Shown in pieces: positions 12,101 through 18,100 of a stretch of DNA of 18,696 bases. The stretch comes from Strigomonas culicis. Taxonomy: Eukaryota > Euglenozoa > Kinetoplastea > Trypanosomatida > Trypanosomatidae. The notes below the pieces were generated by a model. It saw nothing but the letters and a program-made list of their open reading frames with translations, was not told where the DNA came from and ran no database searches. Positions within the stretch are counted from its first letter, which is position 1. Every line of letters begins with the position of its first letter. Position numbers and translations under genes: made by a program. The stretch lies in assembly GCA_000482145.1 (NCBI GenBank), contig AUXH01000389.1:1-18696 (forward strand). Reading direction: 5' to 3'.

Positions 12101-12135
12101 AGTAAATAGTTATTGATAGGTGATGCATCGGTCAT
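3142..12135 (-). CDS. SZT2: SZT2-like giant protein (KICSTOR scaffold homologue)
   Basis: This gene encodes 2997 aa from the ATG at 12133-12135; the frame also opens two codons upstream at a TTG, which is not a normal eukaryotic start. A 25-nt leader from a clear splice acceptor supports the ATG. I recognise SZT2 (about 3400 aa in humans) from the order of conserved pieces, by memory and not by alignment. The N-terminal block NYLLFPSPNEFRTIDKVQYA is followed by a VWA-like fold beginning LVVAIDFS (~155) and continuing through YLLVTNLSEAVF (~360) to VGGFIINIDYF (~415). A mid-protein ERDITPLLYVLH segment (~1270) resembles the EIDITPFLLAL segment of SZT2. Around 2310-2370 there is a helical, winged-helix-like stretch (AIKTLIDEG, EAERMVEDLVEGGVLF). 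In animals SZT2 holds KICSTOR together and recruits GATOR1 to lysosomes to restrain TORC1 when amino acids are low. That role here is inferred. Two Cys pairs (CSVC, CSRC) are present, but no clear zinc finger. No transmembrane segment or signal peptide stands out. Confidence 0.75.
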   Translation of the reverse strand: MTDASPINNYLLFPSPNEFRTIDKVQYALKHRKEFAASSVVHNAHTHTTTPLIDEEPHMLVRTLEEGKRLLHPTDGGTAVSPSTMTTFNAPSELSLQDMSPLTPLTELAENSSAFTVAEDVDNLDMKPWDDLGTQVSEWSWPIEVLYQKYHLVVAIDFSRKTFNISRNGVVFVDRVPDVINTLLQVLRTLLDTREESIEVMRQWLSSSSSRGASEAQRKRIMEQMWCPDVLVSIVLMNVPKTVAKSTKHFFSVPQEDESSSGSRARLLPTTTPSFFSFKSASDTEVTPDVVPILSRCDAKVLLEDTAFIESLQSMLRSYEGACREAKPEEWPEYSMECCLEYLVRTTPEYPKECYSYLLVTNLSEAVFTDSVSVLECAVRRKSIIISIVSLSRQSILDSPELSPLTQFVAAVGGFIINIDYFASLSARRVNRDWCRRFEGARCLAQQLFAHLINRFPVASYGFTQQILPNEGPNTIVLFNGERGLPDFNWSGRTIDLLRAVSAARFNEGWSVLIVYKDHDTPAHVVARMEYNFQRGKLLLHYEMNINVPTVYRKLQVSGSKSLVDYFAHIDVFDKSISPTADSPNHFITYLTLMRVQVEMLIKGEEAMISALCGCLGPMTVPPLGELHDLSSQEGIVVEWLNVSTVSTAALFFQYTPLPNSLLHKVVRNPQTEASRTMSVVAAAKALIRRAMLRSQRYQVVRPEENMTYLYVGGDYCPAYIVQFFLLREQQSNSGPECSIASGFECRISGFLFDATVQRSVLLDVTDCVSAMLEEENKSMLVESGSALSRSVDRHLVMSFQADEGNEKTLLVIQRVVTQRVDRHDPKCAAFSSMEAAPDSRRAGCTVGPKGISESRLLTREDTFSSFRRFLRTPCVLNPWLSSDCVVHRSVLFSSQSAFDLSLAQDVFTFMIMRRLQKGATLLLSHCVARRAVLRLTCGEGRTVCLHECISVVPTPNNGHRVDVERVMAPASSLMDVAPQMDNDTKEDAHIATCLHTTKLFYAPDGFTDRPTPVKESCRHFPTNSQLFSIGSKIESVLPYLQKEHTTVLTLSIPACLTASDANELRSKVVQLVGCMGNYACSVCASAFTEDYGQLLVPEKVRLPAKAKVQVAFLYAARYKTVTLLLVLEKQPGKTDTMNTSVINVAIASFNMPLLYNGLAERYRVANLTDPPVHVTTDSETEKRLLFSMKHLIETFTGVYAAKLVMQMLRSAEACALKKETDATDVPVDRILQDLALALPYMGTYAVERDITPLLYVLHSQFKGDSALFVKRVKQALSAQLQQLAYQLPLYSTLYIPKSNAFDDDTQSCTSDEELCLPVLVKLGSSIRIPGMSELYFYTQCAPLDENEENTSGIISSEHWSPSEGETKGPLEWRVRFFICTLPSDLFSMYEKNDFVITSKSVETVLSRLFDNCTPDGIAHLLDRGRMCSRCLSETDPTQDGMNAFFQARDDFSASAACATLVSDTVQRIMTNVALFCLNNCFTSQPFLDAMQAMGELHDQCGNTIGSVNAASGSSSRSTMRLGSTEASSACEEFTLNNIQTVYTIQRVPGMLPLVQNVVIPALLNSPCFEMVSFPVEFTQQETHYRSIDPKGAIVDVFRRCVEEDKMCIVSNTDSSYVFFNNGRCAGKCWIVVHVDVAAGSSANRAVICCYVATKKNRTQHARELSELLKSHIYTKMQKVSQLHLLKQLRDTQNASTELIPSFWGDQFYSENRLPSAPKPHADTVTASASTFYIKGYNLLEIPIYYKLQHQCKKILSRIVSHSFRLELFKIYNREQCFVVADDEQEDTFHYVRLVFVKDMEHRASVTHPSPHVNPTDRCPLLVVQLFSAVNNALVERATQKLQDFCYFLAIQELQSHVNYGQHKVISFNDLVFLQSKRFSPLSIDLKSIVDDRPVEASDVELASSLLLENLRESKFKVFQVQEEGGMHSASSFVEHYKLEEGIQTQPVGTAARSHPPQNEPRTLRFVKVVDTLTDVLVSCALHVDVGARIIYLQQYMTKVPVERYINGESEGSILQPLKNAVDDTVIQLRFHSKSSHFLKGDAASAVKTMDELLSSRFTTCAPECTMLRHFSFSLDDVSTSLLPFLIDRLCGVLWDYSPCCIEQRAHEQRPQHLERLPWEWVEALQNDPSADEAVFYIGCHSTQDTSCIGPTRVAPYALVDLSLPTVTVQNTLNSLAKEEHLQVVNGIPSQVIVRLSLTEGVHLTIFNFRYTDLLVRLFHHVVDSMVEKSLILNDVLLQRLGCLVPYPFTEDGLAQNCCGDTTNIINGKRLNIRADVYRRRVNHMRFRAVVQDKGRVLTVLLEGLYNRGLIVNYVFAAEDAIKTLIDEGVALTVKEAERMVEDLVEGGVLFIERRSTLRAQAPILQFCFGKDERPLSGVQLRVADASEVAADALIACDYHRHILSSHIMVESQCARSGVADVLSQCDALWRANPQSNVEAFATLIVTLQLKSKEVFGLRVPDFSLRRECWKPEDEVLDQKLPNSEGDSEGYCSTVNAHLQKYIDCLHKRYPSMCLVDLDPIDEVTVSNSALLDRLLCRYGKVKDESGTVVTFSPHLHYAVIPFIDLIRCKEMHELYLEFLPLFEERSLVSPITTSGVLIVEVGMQVVHYALDCFVIHGDGLPLSVAAKAAADFKQNLMFDSILYDQSVYQLLVGLHKRDETLAPGQQPAYIAVANLVKYYPTPPHRSMNFATVFTVTDTRLTHLKSFPADAHHHGSHPGTREKVSYLLPSSMQRVFHERCHIPYHYGGFIMWETNQLFVLVSTDDSLDQGPSKEDLHEVVHEAKQFLLKQLLDHTQLQRLDVVWNRLTCIIESPLNELPLFDEFKALKAKCEAVPLLKTRNVLQTMLEPFVIPFEHLVTVGSQQFPDYVVRVLWKNVNDTERGAVASRVARKSYSTLEIDNLFMSSVPSGSVAVTFAHNCVDYDYLLCLNLSVSCTEGSQVKGVTLFRRNQDSGNNRVAMQLSSDEENLAEAFVRLFATTMWALSFPCGSPLEKTTA

Positions 12136-12705
12136 TTTCAAACACTGCCAACAGAGAATGCTATCAAAAAAAAAAAAGCGAGGAATGAAAGCAAAAACAA
12201 AAAGAAGTTAACACTAAGGAAAAAAGAAACACTAGTTTTTTCTATATATTTTTAATATGACGATCATTTATGATGAGATAGAAGACAGAGACATTTACTT
12301 TAAGCATTTGCACACAAAGTAGGTGACAAAAAAAAATACGTCCACATATGGATATAATAGCAGTAAAAATGTACATTAGAAGTAAGTACGTAAATAAGAA
12401 AGAGGTGATGGCGAGATGATTTAAACGCATTATTGGATTATTATTATTATTCAAAAAAAAAGAAATTTAATTACAACCGGTTCAATTACTTGCTTATTAT
12501 AAGGAAAAAAGTTGAAGAGAGAAAAAGCAACAACTAGGTGAAGAGGTGCTAAAGCTGAGGAATGCCGTAATGCACAACAGGTAAAAGCGTGTAGATCACT
12601 ACTGTTTTTTTGCACATCAAAACAGAATAGAGATCTGCGCACTCGCACGTCATTTCCTTATTCGCTTAGCGTCCTCATGCGCAGATAATCACGTAGCGAG
12701 GGATG
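12136..12705. other. AT-rich spacer between helicase and SZT2-like genes
   Basis: The spacer holds the 3' UTR of the helicase gene and, at its left end, the trans-splicing signals of the SZT2-like gene. It is much more AT-rich than the genes beside it, with several A/T runs and an ATT repeat near 12438-12451. Two short minus-strand frames here (about 65-70 codons) are hydrophobic, AT-rich and lack a convincing start, so I do not call them. No RNA gene was recognised. Confidence 0.7.
12161..12177 (-). promoter_or_regulatory. Spliced-leader acceptor for the SZT2-like gene
   Basis: On the minus strand a run of twelve T (12166-12177) is followed by GATAG, with the AG at 12161-12162. The predicted leader of 25 nt ends at the ATG at 12133-12135. 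This supports the ATG rather than the upstream TTG as the start. Confidence 0.7.
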
Positions 12706-14451
12706 CTACTTTTTTTTACGCTTAGCGCGAATCTTGGCCGCGACTGCCTTCAGCGGGTCCTCCGACTTCTTTTTGGTTGCCTTCTTAAACTTGGACGACC
12801 TCGTCTGATCCGCTCGCACACGACGCGTGAAATCCTTCACCTCATCGACGTTCAGCTTCATATACTCCGGCACGTCCAGCACGCTGGGCTCGATCTTTAC
12901 GTTATCCTTGGAGCGATTCACTATTCTGCGCAGCGCATCCGTGTCGCGCTGGCTCATGTGCTGCGCTAGGTAGGAGCTGCGGTTCAGCTCGGCCGCTACG
13001 GTGGCAACGCGCAATTTGCGCGTCGCATTGCGCGTCACACTGGACAGAACGGAATCCACACGGTATTGCAACTTTGCCGCCTTTGCACGCTGCAGTTTTT
13101 TAAATGGACGAAAGCGTGTGCCTTTGGACTCGCAGTAGCTGCGCATCTCGCTAAGGTTGCGTCGCGCCTGCGGAACAGAGAAGAACGTGATTGAGATGCC
13201 CTCCGCGCCCGCACGAGCAGTACGGCCCACGCGGTGAGTATAGCGCGAGAGCTCCGTGGATGAGGACGCATCGACGCCGTTGAAGAGAATAACATTTTTC
13301 ACGTTTGAGAAGTCGATGCCGCGGTGAAGGGCCGATGGTGCCTCGTCCTCGCCTTCGTCTCTCGCCCGTTTCTTCTTACCTGTCTTTTCCTGCGCCCGGT
13401 CTTCTTGATGCTCACCGCAAAGACGTTCTGCACTTTCCAACGTGCCGTCGGTACACACCAACGTTGAAACAGTGCCGCTCTGAAAGCGGCGCAGCGTATC
13501 CAGCCGCACATTGATGGGTAGTGAGGCGTCATACACGAGTGTGGCCACACCCATAGACTCCAGAAAATGCTGCAGCTTGTACGTCTGATCGTCTTCATCC
13601 ACAAACACGAGCGTCTTTCCGTTGATCAAGGCAAAGCGATACAGCGAGTAGAGTAGGGTGTAGTGATGACACTCATCCGACGAGACGAGATAAAACTGCT
13701 TTAGTGTGTCCTTTTTGCCCTCCTTCACGACAATGCGCGATTCGACAAGCGGTCCATTGTCCGCTGCCACCGCTGCGCTTTCCCGCACACTCTCTGCTGT
13801 CAGCACGATGTTGGTGGGGTTGTGAAGCAGCTGGCCTTTGATGGTGGCGACCCCGTCCGTCAGCGTCGCAGAGGACAGCACCACCTGCATGCTCGGCGGC
13901 AGCACGGACTGTACGGTGCGAAGCGAGTGCTCGGCGGAGGATACGACGATATCCGCCTCATCCATGACCATGTAGCGTAGCGAGGAAAGCGTCTCAGACG
14001 TGACGGCCCCCGTCCGGCAGTACTTGGCCAGGAGCGCGACGGTACACACCAGGATGTGCGCTGCCTTGACCCGGTTCGCCGTGACCGCGCCGCGTGTGGT
14101 CAGGTTGTCCACTACGATGCGCGGCTTAATAAACTTGGCAATGGCGCCGGTCGACTCCACCGTCTGCTCGCACAGCTCCATCGACGGGACCAGAATGAGC
14201 GCCACCGGGTTCAAATGGCCCTTTGGCCCCCGCTGCTCTCGTTCGGCAAGAATGCGCTGAATCACTGGAATCACAAAGGCGCCCGTTTTGCCGCTCCCCG
14301 TGCGGGAGTGGATGGAAAGGTCGCGACCCTTCAGTGCCAAGGGCACACTTGCGCTCTGCACGGCCGTGGGCTGGTGCCACTTGAGATCCTTGAGCGCCTC
14401 AAGGATCCGAGGATCCAATGGAAGATCTGACCACTCAGAAATAACAGACAT
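12706..14451 (-). CDS. DBP9: DEAD-box ATP-dependent RNA helicase, Dbp9/DDX56 type
   Basis: This 581-aa protein is a DEAD-box helicase, close in length to yeast Dbp9 and human DDX56. Visible motifs are: LDPRILEALKDLKWHQPTAVQ (Q-motif region, ~12-32), SRTGSGKTGAF (motif I, ~52-62), DEAD (~163-166), SSAT (motif III, ~192), TLVFVDE (motif IV), RGIDF (motif V) and HRVGRTARAG (motif VI, ~407). The Dbp9 subfamily is indicated by the large charged insertion before RGIDF, the GKTLVFVDE context and the DVPEYM segment near the C-terminus. The insertion and the tail ending KRKKK are lysine-rich and could direct the protein to the nucleus or nucleolus. Dbp9 proteins act in assembly of the large ribosomal subunit; that role is inferred from the family. 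Motif Ia reads PSMEL instead of the usual PTREL or PTKEL. The ATG at 14449-14451 has a 25-nt leader. Confidence 0.9.
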   Translation of the reverse strand: MSVISEWSDLPLDPRILEALKDLKWHQPTAVQSASVPLALKGRDLSIHSRTGSGKTGAFVIPVIQRILAEREQRGPKGHLNPVALILVPSMELCEQTVESTGAIAKFIKPRIVVDNLTTRGAVTANRVKAAHILVCTVALLAKYCRTGAVTSETLSSLRYMVMDEADIVVSSAEHSLRTVQSVLPPSMQVVLSSATLTDGVATIKGQLLHNPTNIVLTAESVRESAAVAADNGPLVESRIVVKEGKKDTLKQFYLVSSDECHHYTLLYSLYRFALINGKTLVFVDEDDQTYKLQHFLESMGVATLVYDASLPINVRLDTLRRFQSGTVSTLVCTDGTLESAERLCGEHQEDRAQEKTGKKKRARDEGEDEAPSALHRGIDFSNVKNVILFNGVDASSSTELSRYTHRVGRTARAGAEGISITFFSVPQARRNLSEMRSYCESKGTRFRPFKKLQRAKAAKLQYRVDSVLSSVTRNATRKLRVATVAAELNRSSYLAQHMSQRDTDALRRIVNRSKDNVKIEPSVLDVPEYMKLNVDEVKDFTRRVRADQTRSSKFKKATKKKSEDPLKAVAAKIRAKRKKK

Positions 14452-14785
14452 ACAGGGGAACTGATAACTTAGTATCCTAAATCATGGGAGGAATGGGAAG
14501 AAGAAAAGACAAGAAAGGAGGGACAGAGCAAAAAAAAAAAATGTGAAGACTAAGAGGCATTCCATCCGTTGATTCTGCAAACAGAAACATGCTGCTTGCT
14601 TCTGGATGAATAATACGCCCTCAAACAAGTGAAAACGGTGACGGAGTTTAATGATCCTTCAGGTACATTTTTTTTTCTTGAAGAAAAAGTGTGCCTTTTT
14701 GCAAAATGTCTGAGAGAGACACTAAGAATGTATTTATGTTTAGCTAAAGTAGTCTATGTTTTTTTTGTTTTTGTATAATCCTATG
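14452..14785. other. Spacer between WD40 and helicase genes
   Basis: This spacer should contain the 3' UTR of the WD40 gene (right part) and the splice signals of the helicase gene (left part). Several A and T runs are present. I see no gene or recognisable RNA in it. Confidence 0.7.
14477..14541 (-). promoter_or_regulatory. Pyrimidine tract and spliced-leader acceptor for the helicase gene
   Basis: The minus strand is pyrimidine-rich over 14486-14541, including a run of twelve T (14530-14541). The first AG after it, in ATTTAG, is at 14477-14478 and leaves a 25-nt leader before the helicase ATG. An out-of-frame ATG inside the tract lies upstream of this AG and would be removed. Confidence 0.65.
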
Positions 14786-16168
14786 TTAGCTGGTAAAAAA
14801 CATGTCCCGTGGACGCCACATCATAATCGCATTAGAGTCTCCCGAAAGAAGCTGGCCAGCAGAGTCCTCCTGCCAGTTCCAGCCCAAATCCAAAATGTCG
14901 TCTGTGTGCCCTGCATGTTTGAAAAGGGTTTTCTTGCGTGCGACATTGTAAATGCACACGTTCGAGTCCTTCGAGCCGGAGGCGAACAAGGAGGAAGCAT
15001 GAGGGCACCACGCTAAGGACGTGACATCACTGCTGTGAAGCTGCTCGACCGCCACCGGCTCCACGTCTTTTCGGAAGTCATACAAATACACGCCGCCGTC
15101 CACACCGCCCGTGAGCAGCAAGTTCCCGTCTAGAGGCGACAGCGCCGCGCTGCTGGCGGCACAGGGCAGAGAGAACATTTCTGTGATGTCCGGAGAGCGC
15201 ACGTCTCCCAAATACAGCGCACCGCTGGTGGACGAGCACACGAACGAATGCGGCTCCGCCCACGAGAAGGCAACGCCGTTCACCCGACTCTCTTCATCGG
15301 CGACCTCGTAAGCGTGCAGCGGATCCAGCACCGCGGGAGAGTCCTTTGACTGGCCCCCAATCGACCACAGACACACCTTCCCCATAGAGCCCGCAGCTAA
15401 GAGCCCCTCCTCCTTCGTGTTCCAATCCAGTGTATCGGAGAAGCCCTCGTTGCCGTTCAGTCGCAGCACGTGCTGCCCGGGGCCTGTTCGCTGATCCCAG
15501 CGGTCTTGCTCCGTCGCCACCGCATGGAGGGCGCTTAGCCGCTGCCGGTACTGGTTGCGGTCCTCGTCCGTCGGATTCTCACTCAACTCGTTCGGTGGCA
15601 GCGGCGCACGCGGGCGCGGGGGGTCATTCGGGAACGTTTTGAGAGAGATCCTGGACCAGTCAAAGATGTAAACAGCGCCATTGCTGGACGAGGACGCAAC
15701 GAGCAGTGGATTCGAGTACATGTAGCGCGCAGCCAAGACATCGCCGTCGTGGAGAATGCGGCGGTCCACCTGCAGCCCACATTGCTGAGGGGCCATGCCG
15801 TACCCGCCGACCTCTCCCGTCGCTTCGCACAATGGCGTCTCACCGTCATCCAACCGCGCCGCGTCGCATGGCAAGGTCGCGCTCAGCAGCTGCAGAAAGC
15901 ACTGCTCCTGTCCACCCGTCCGTGTACCGCACATTATGGTGTGGGTTGTGAGGCCGTTCTTCTTGGTGACATAAGGCATCAATTGAGCGGCCGGGGTCTC
16001 CCACACAAGGTCAACATGAAACAGCTGCTGGTACAGATCCCTCGAGTGCTTGCGCCACGTGCAGAAGCGCTCCGTCTCTTGGTAAGGGAGAGCTTCTTCG
16101 TTGATCTCCACCTCCGGGATGTTCACCTGCGTCACGACTACATCGTCGCCATTGTCTACAGTTGTCAT
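14786..16168 (-). CDS. RBBP4/MSI1-like histone-binding WD40 protein
   Basis: The 460-aa protein matches the layout of RBBP4 (RbAp48), MSI1 and CAF-1 p55. An N-terminal helix (ETERFCTWRKHSRDLYQQLF, ~31-50) is followed by DLVWETPAAQLMP, the counterpart of the ALEWPSLTAQWLP block that precedes the propeller. WD-type repeats follow, for example GAVYIFDWSR, GKVCLWSIGG, GVYLYDFRKD, NVCIYNVARK and a last blade ending IMMWRPRDMF; before it, KHAGHTDDILDLGWN parallels HGGHTAKISDFSWN of RBBP4. Such proteins carry histone H3-H4 into chromatin assembly, deacetylase and methyltransferase complexes in the nucleus. About 60 residues rich in Pro and charged residues separate the first and second blades (~175-235), longer than I expect for the family. 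The ATG at 16166-16168 has a 27-nt leader. A ribosome-assembly relative (GRWD1/RRB1) is possible but fits less well. Confidence 0.82.
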   Translation of the reverse strand: MTTVDNGDDVVVTQVNIPEVEINEEALPYQETERFCTWRKHSRDLYQQLFHVDLVWETPAAQLMPYVTKKNGLTTHTIMCGTRTGGQEQCFLQLLSATLPCDAARLDDGETPLCEATGEVGGYGMAPQQCGLQVDRRILHDGDVLAARYMYSNPLLVASSSSNGAVYIFDWSRISLKTFPNDPPRPRAPLPPNELSENPTDEDRNQYRQRLSALHAVATEQDRWDQRTGPGQHVLRLNGNEGFSDTLDWNTKEEGLLAAGSMGKVCLWSIGGQSKDSPAVLDPLHAYEVADEESRVNGVAFSWAEPHSFVCSSTSGALYLGDVRSPDITEMFSLPCAASSAALSPLDGNLLLTGGVDGGVYLYDFRKDVEPVAVEQLHSSDVTSLAWCPHASSLFASGSKDSNVCIYNVARKKTLFKHAGHTDDILDLGWNWQEDSAGQLLSGDSNAIMMWRPRDMFFTS

Positions 16169-16504
16169 TGATGACGCGACAAGAGCGTTCGAATGCTATC
16201 GGATAAAACAAAGTGAATAATAACAAAAAAAGATATCTATGTAAGTCTGTATGGATGGAGATATAGGTTTACTCACCTATGAAGCGATTCTTCAAAAGGC
16301 TGAGAATAGAGAGGGACGAAAGATGTATTGAACAAAGACGACGGTGTATGTGTAGCATAAATAAACTATGCAAACATTGGCTCTGTAATGGCAGAAAAGG
16401 AAGATCTCTTGCGATTGCAGATGATAAGAATAATACACACATGTAAAGAGCAATGTCTACGCGACGCACGCAACAACAACAACAATAGCAAAAAGCTGGC
16501 TTCC
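16169..16504. other. Spacer between kinase and WD40 genes
   Basis: This spacer should hold the 3' UTR of the kinase gene and the splice signals of the WD40 gene. A short CAA repeat lies near 16468-16485. A minus-strand frame at 16269-16607 overlaps the kinase C-terminus, is cysteine- and leucine-rich low-complexity sequence, and is not called. I see nothing else. Confidence 0.65.
16196..16233 (-). promoter_or_regulatory. Pyrimidine tract and spliced-leader acceptor for the WD40 gene
   Basis: A T-rich tract on the minus strand (about 16200-16233) contains no AG until GATAG, with the AG at 16196-16197. The predicted leader is 27 nt. The same GATAG context is used upstream of the SZT2-like gene. 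Confidence 0.65.
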
Positions 16505-18020
16505 TTACGGTGACATGCTTGCTAGCCGAGAACCTTTTGTGGGCATGGGGGAGGGCATAGTGGTGGAAAGGGAGTCCTCCGCACTCAGCTGAATGTTCAT
16601 GCTGCATCCTGTTAGCCAGCGGTGCGCCACAATACCAGGGAGGTCAATCCGCTCCCGGGGATCAATCATCAGCATTTGTTGGATAAGGTCCTTGCACTCG
16701 TCCGACAGATTGGCTGCGGATCCGTTGAACTGCAGCTTCGCACCCTGCACGGTTCGCTTGGGGAGGGTGCCAGAGCAAAAAATGTACAAGAGCACACCCA
16801 ATGACCACAGGTCCACGGCTGGGCCAATGCCCTGGCGCAGCGCTTCTTCCGAAATCGGCTCACAGCCAGGTGTTCCCTGGAGGAGCTCCGGCGCCGCGTA
16901 GGCGGGGGTGCCGACAGGAGTAAGATCTTCTTCATCACTGCAGAGCTCTCCCTCGTAGCGGGCAGACCCGAAGTCGGTAAGCTTCAGGCACACATTCATC
17001 GGTGCTACTCGCTGCGCATCCTCCTTGTGGTCGTCCGTCACGCTAAGCAGTATATCCGCCCCTTCTACCGTGGGGGACTGCGTGGCGTTCACCGCTTCGA
17101 CAAGGATATTCTCTGGCTTCACGTCGCAATGAACGATGCGATTGGCGTGCAGGTAGGCGAGCGCCTCCAGCACCTGTACAAACAGAAAACGGGCTTCTTC
17201 TTCCGTGAATGGCTTACACCCCCTACCTACAATGTAGTCGAAGAGGTCACCTCCGCGAATGTACTCCATCACCACGGCGGTCGCCTCCACCGTCTCAATC
17301 GCAGCGATGGTCTTGACAAAGTGCGGATGGTTGAGCCGCCTCGTAATCTCAACCTCGTTGCGCATCGCGTGAAGTATGGGCTCGGAAATGAACTTGTTCT
17401 TCTCCACCACCTTGATCGCCACCAGGTCGCCTGTTGACCTACGGACCCCTAACCGAACGAGCGCGAAGCTTCCCTGCCCAATGCTTGGGCCCAGTTGGAA
17501 CGGCTTCAGAAAGTCAGCTAGCGCGGTGAACCAAAACGGTGTTGGAACAACGTTTTCTTGGATAAGCTCAAATTTGAAAGAGAAATGGGCCGAATCAGGT
17601 AAAGTCGGGTTCACAAAGGAAAGTACGTCACCATCACCGAGCATGGAGCACCGGCCACGCCCTACTTTTTTACCATTTATGAAAGTCCCATTGGAGCTCT
17701 TGTCATGCACACACACCTCCCGCTTCCCCATGACGGAAAGAATACAGTGAAGTCTAGAGATGCCAGGACCGCTGAGAAGGGCGTCACTGCAGCCGGCGTC
17801 ACGGCCGACACGCAGACCTTTTACACCAAATCTAAAGGATACAGAGGAGTGGCCCGCTTCCTGTTCAAGCAAGCCCAACTAGTCTGAATAGGAACATCTC
17901 ATGGCCATCCACATCATTCACATCTGCTTCTGTCACGCTAGAATGGGTGTGTTCTGATCTCCGCCGCTTGCGAGATACAAAACTACCGCGCTTCAGAGTG
18001 TCCACATTCTCCGGCTGCAT
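16505..18020 (-). CDS. FHA-domain Ser/Thr kinase, Chk2/Rad53-like, with a +1 frame break
   Basis: An N-terminal FHA domain joins a Ser/Thr kinase, the layout of Chk2, Rad53 and Dun1. FHA residues are visible: VGRD, SRLH and NGTFING. Kinase motifs are IGQGSFALV (glycine loop), VAIKVV (lysine), NEVEI (helix C Glu), HCDVKPENIL (catalytic loop), DFGSA and GTPAYAAPEL. The usual HRD arginine is Cys, and about 30 extra residues separate the catalytic loop from DFG. The frame with the kinase opens at 17878 but has no ATG before residue ~50, inside the FHA fold; a TAG lies just upstream at 17879-17881. The ATG at 18018-18020, 23 nt after a good splice acceptor, starts a 51-codon frame that ends in TGA at 17865-17867 and overlaps the kinase frame by 11 nt. 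Joining them by a +1 step gives about 504 aa with a complete FHA domain. I therefore call one gene with a frame break. DNA-damage or cell-cycle signalling is a family inference. Confidence 0.8.
17865..17878 (-). other. Frame break in the kinase gene (possible +1 shift at GCT-TGA-A)
   Basis: The upstream frame reads CTA GTT GGG CTT GCT TGA, stopping at 17865-17867, while the kinase frame reads TTG GGC TTG CTT GAA. The shift must happen within the shared 11 nt (17868-17878). Skipping one base at the TGA continues with GAA into the kinase frame. One extra base in the sequence, a real mutation or programmed +1 recoding would all give this picture. Confidence 0.75.
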
Positions 18021-18043
18021 GGTTGCTATGCTAGAGTCTTCAA

Positions 18044-18100
18044 CTAAATAAGAAGACGCAAAACCGCAAAAAGGAAAGGCAAGAAAAAAAAAGGAGGAGG
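18044..18100 (-). promoter_or_regulatory. Pyrimidine tract and spliced-leader acceptor for the kinase gene
   Basis: The minus strand is pyrimidine-rich over about 18046-18100, including nine T in a row, and the first AG after it, in TTATTTAG, is at 18044-18045. The leader would be 23 nt to the ATG at 18018-18020, matching the 25-27 nt seen for three neighbours. This is the main support for the upstream start of the kinase gene. Confidence 0.65.

Noticed and set aside
12133..12141. TTG two codons upstream as start of the SZT2-like protein
   Set aside because: Nuclear genes start at ATG, and the ATG lies 25 nt after a clear splice acceptor.
12242..12648. Two short minus-strand frames in the spacer before the SZT2-like gene
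   Set aside because: They are AT-rich, hydrophobic low-complexity translations, and the first opens at TTG, not ATG.
17862..17879. A tiny cis-intron (GT...AG) at the kinase frame junction
   Set aside because: The only GT...AG pair that could join the frames spans about 19 nt, too short for splicing, and cis-introns are very rare in trypanosomatids.
17865..17881. UGA read as a sense codon (as in some trypanosomatids) to explain the kinase break
   Set aside because: Reading through this UGA stays in the wrong frame and soon reaches a stop. No in-frame UGA occurs in the other four genes, and the SZT2-like gene ends in UGA.
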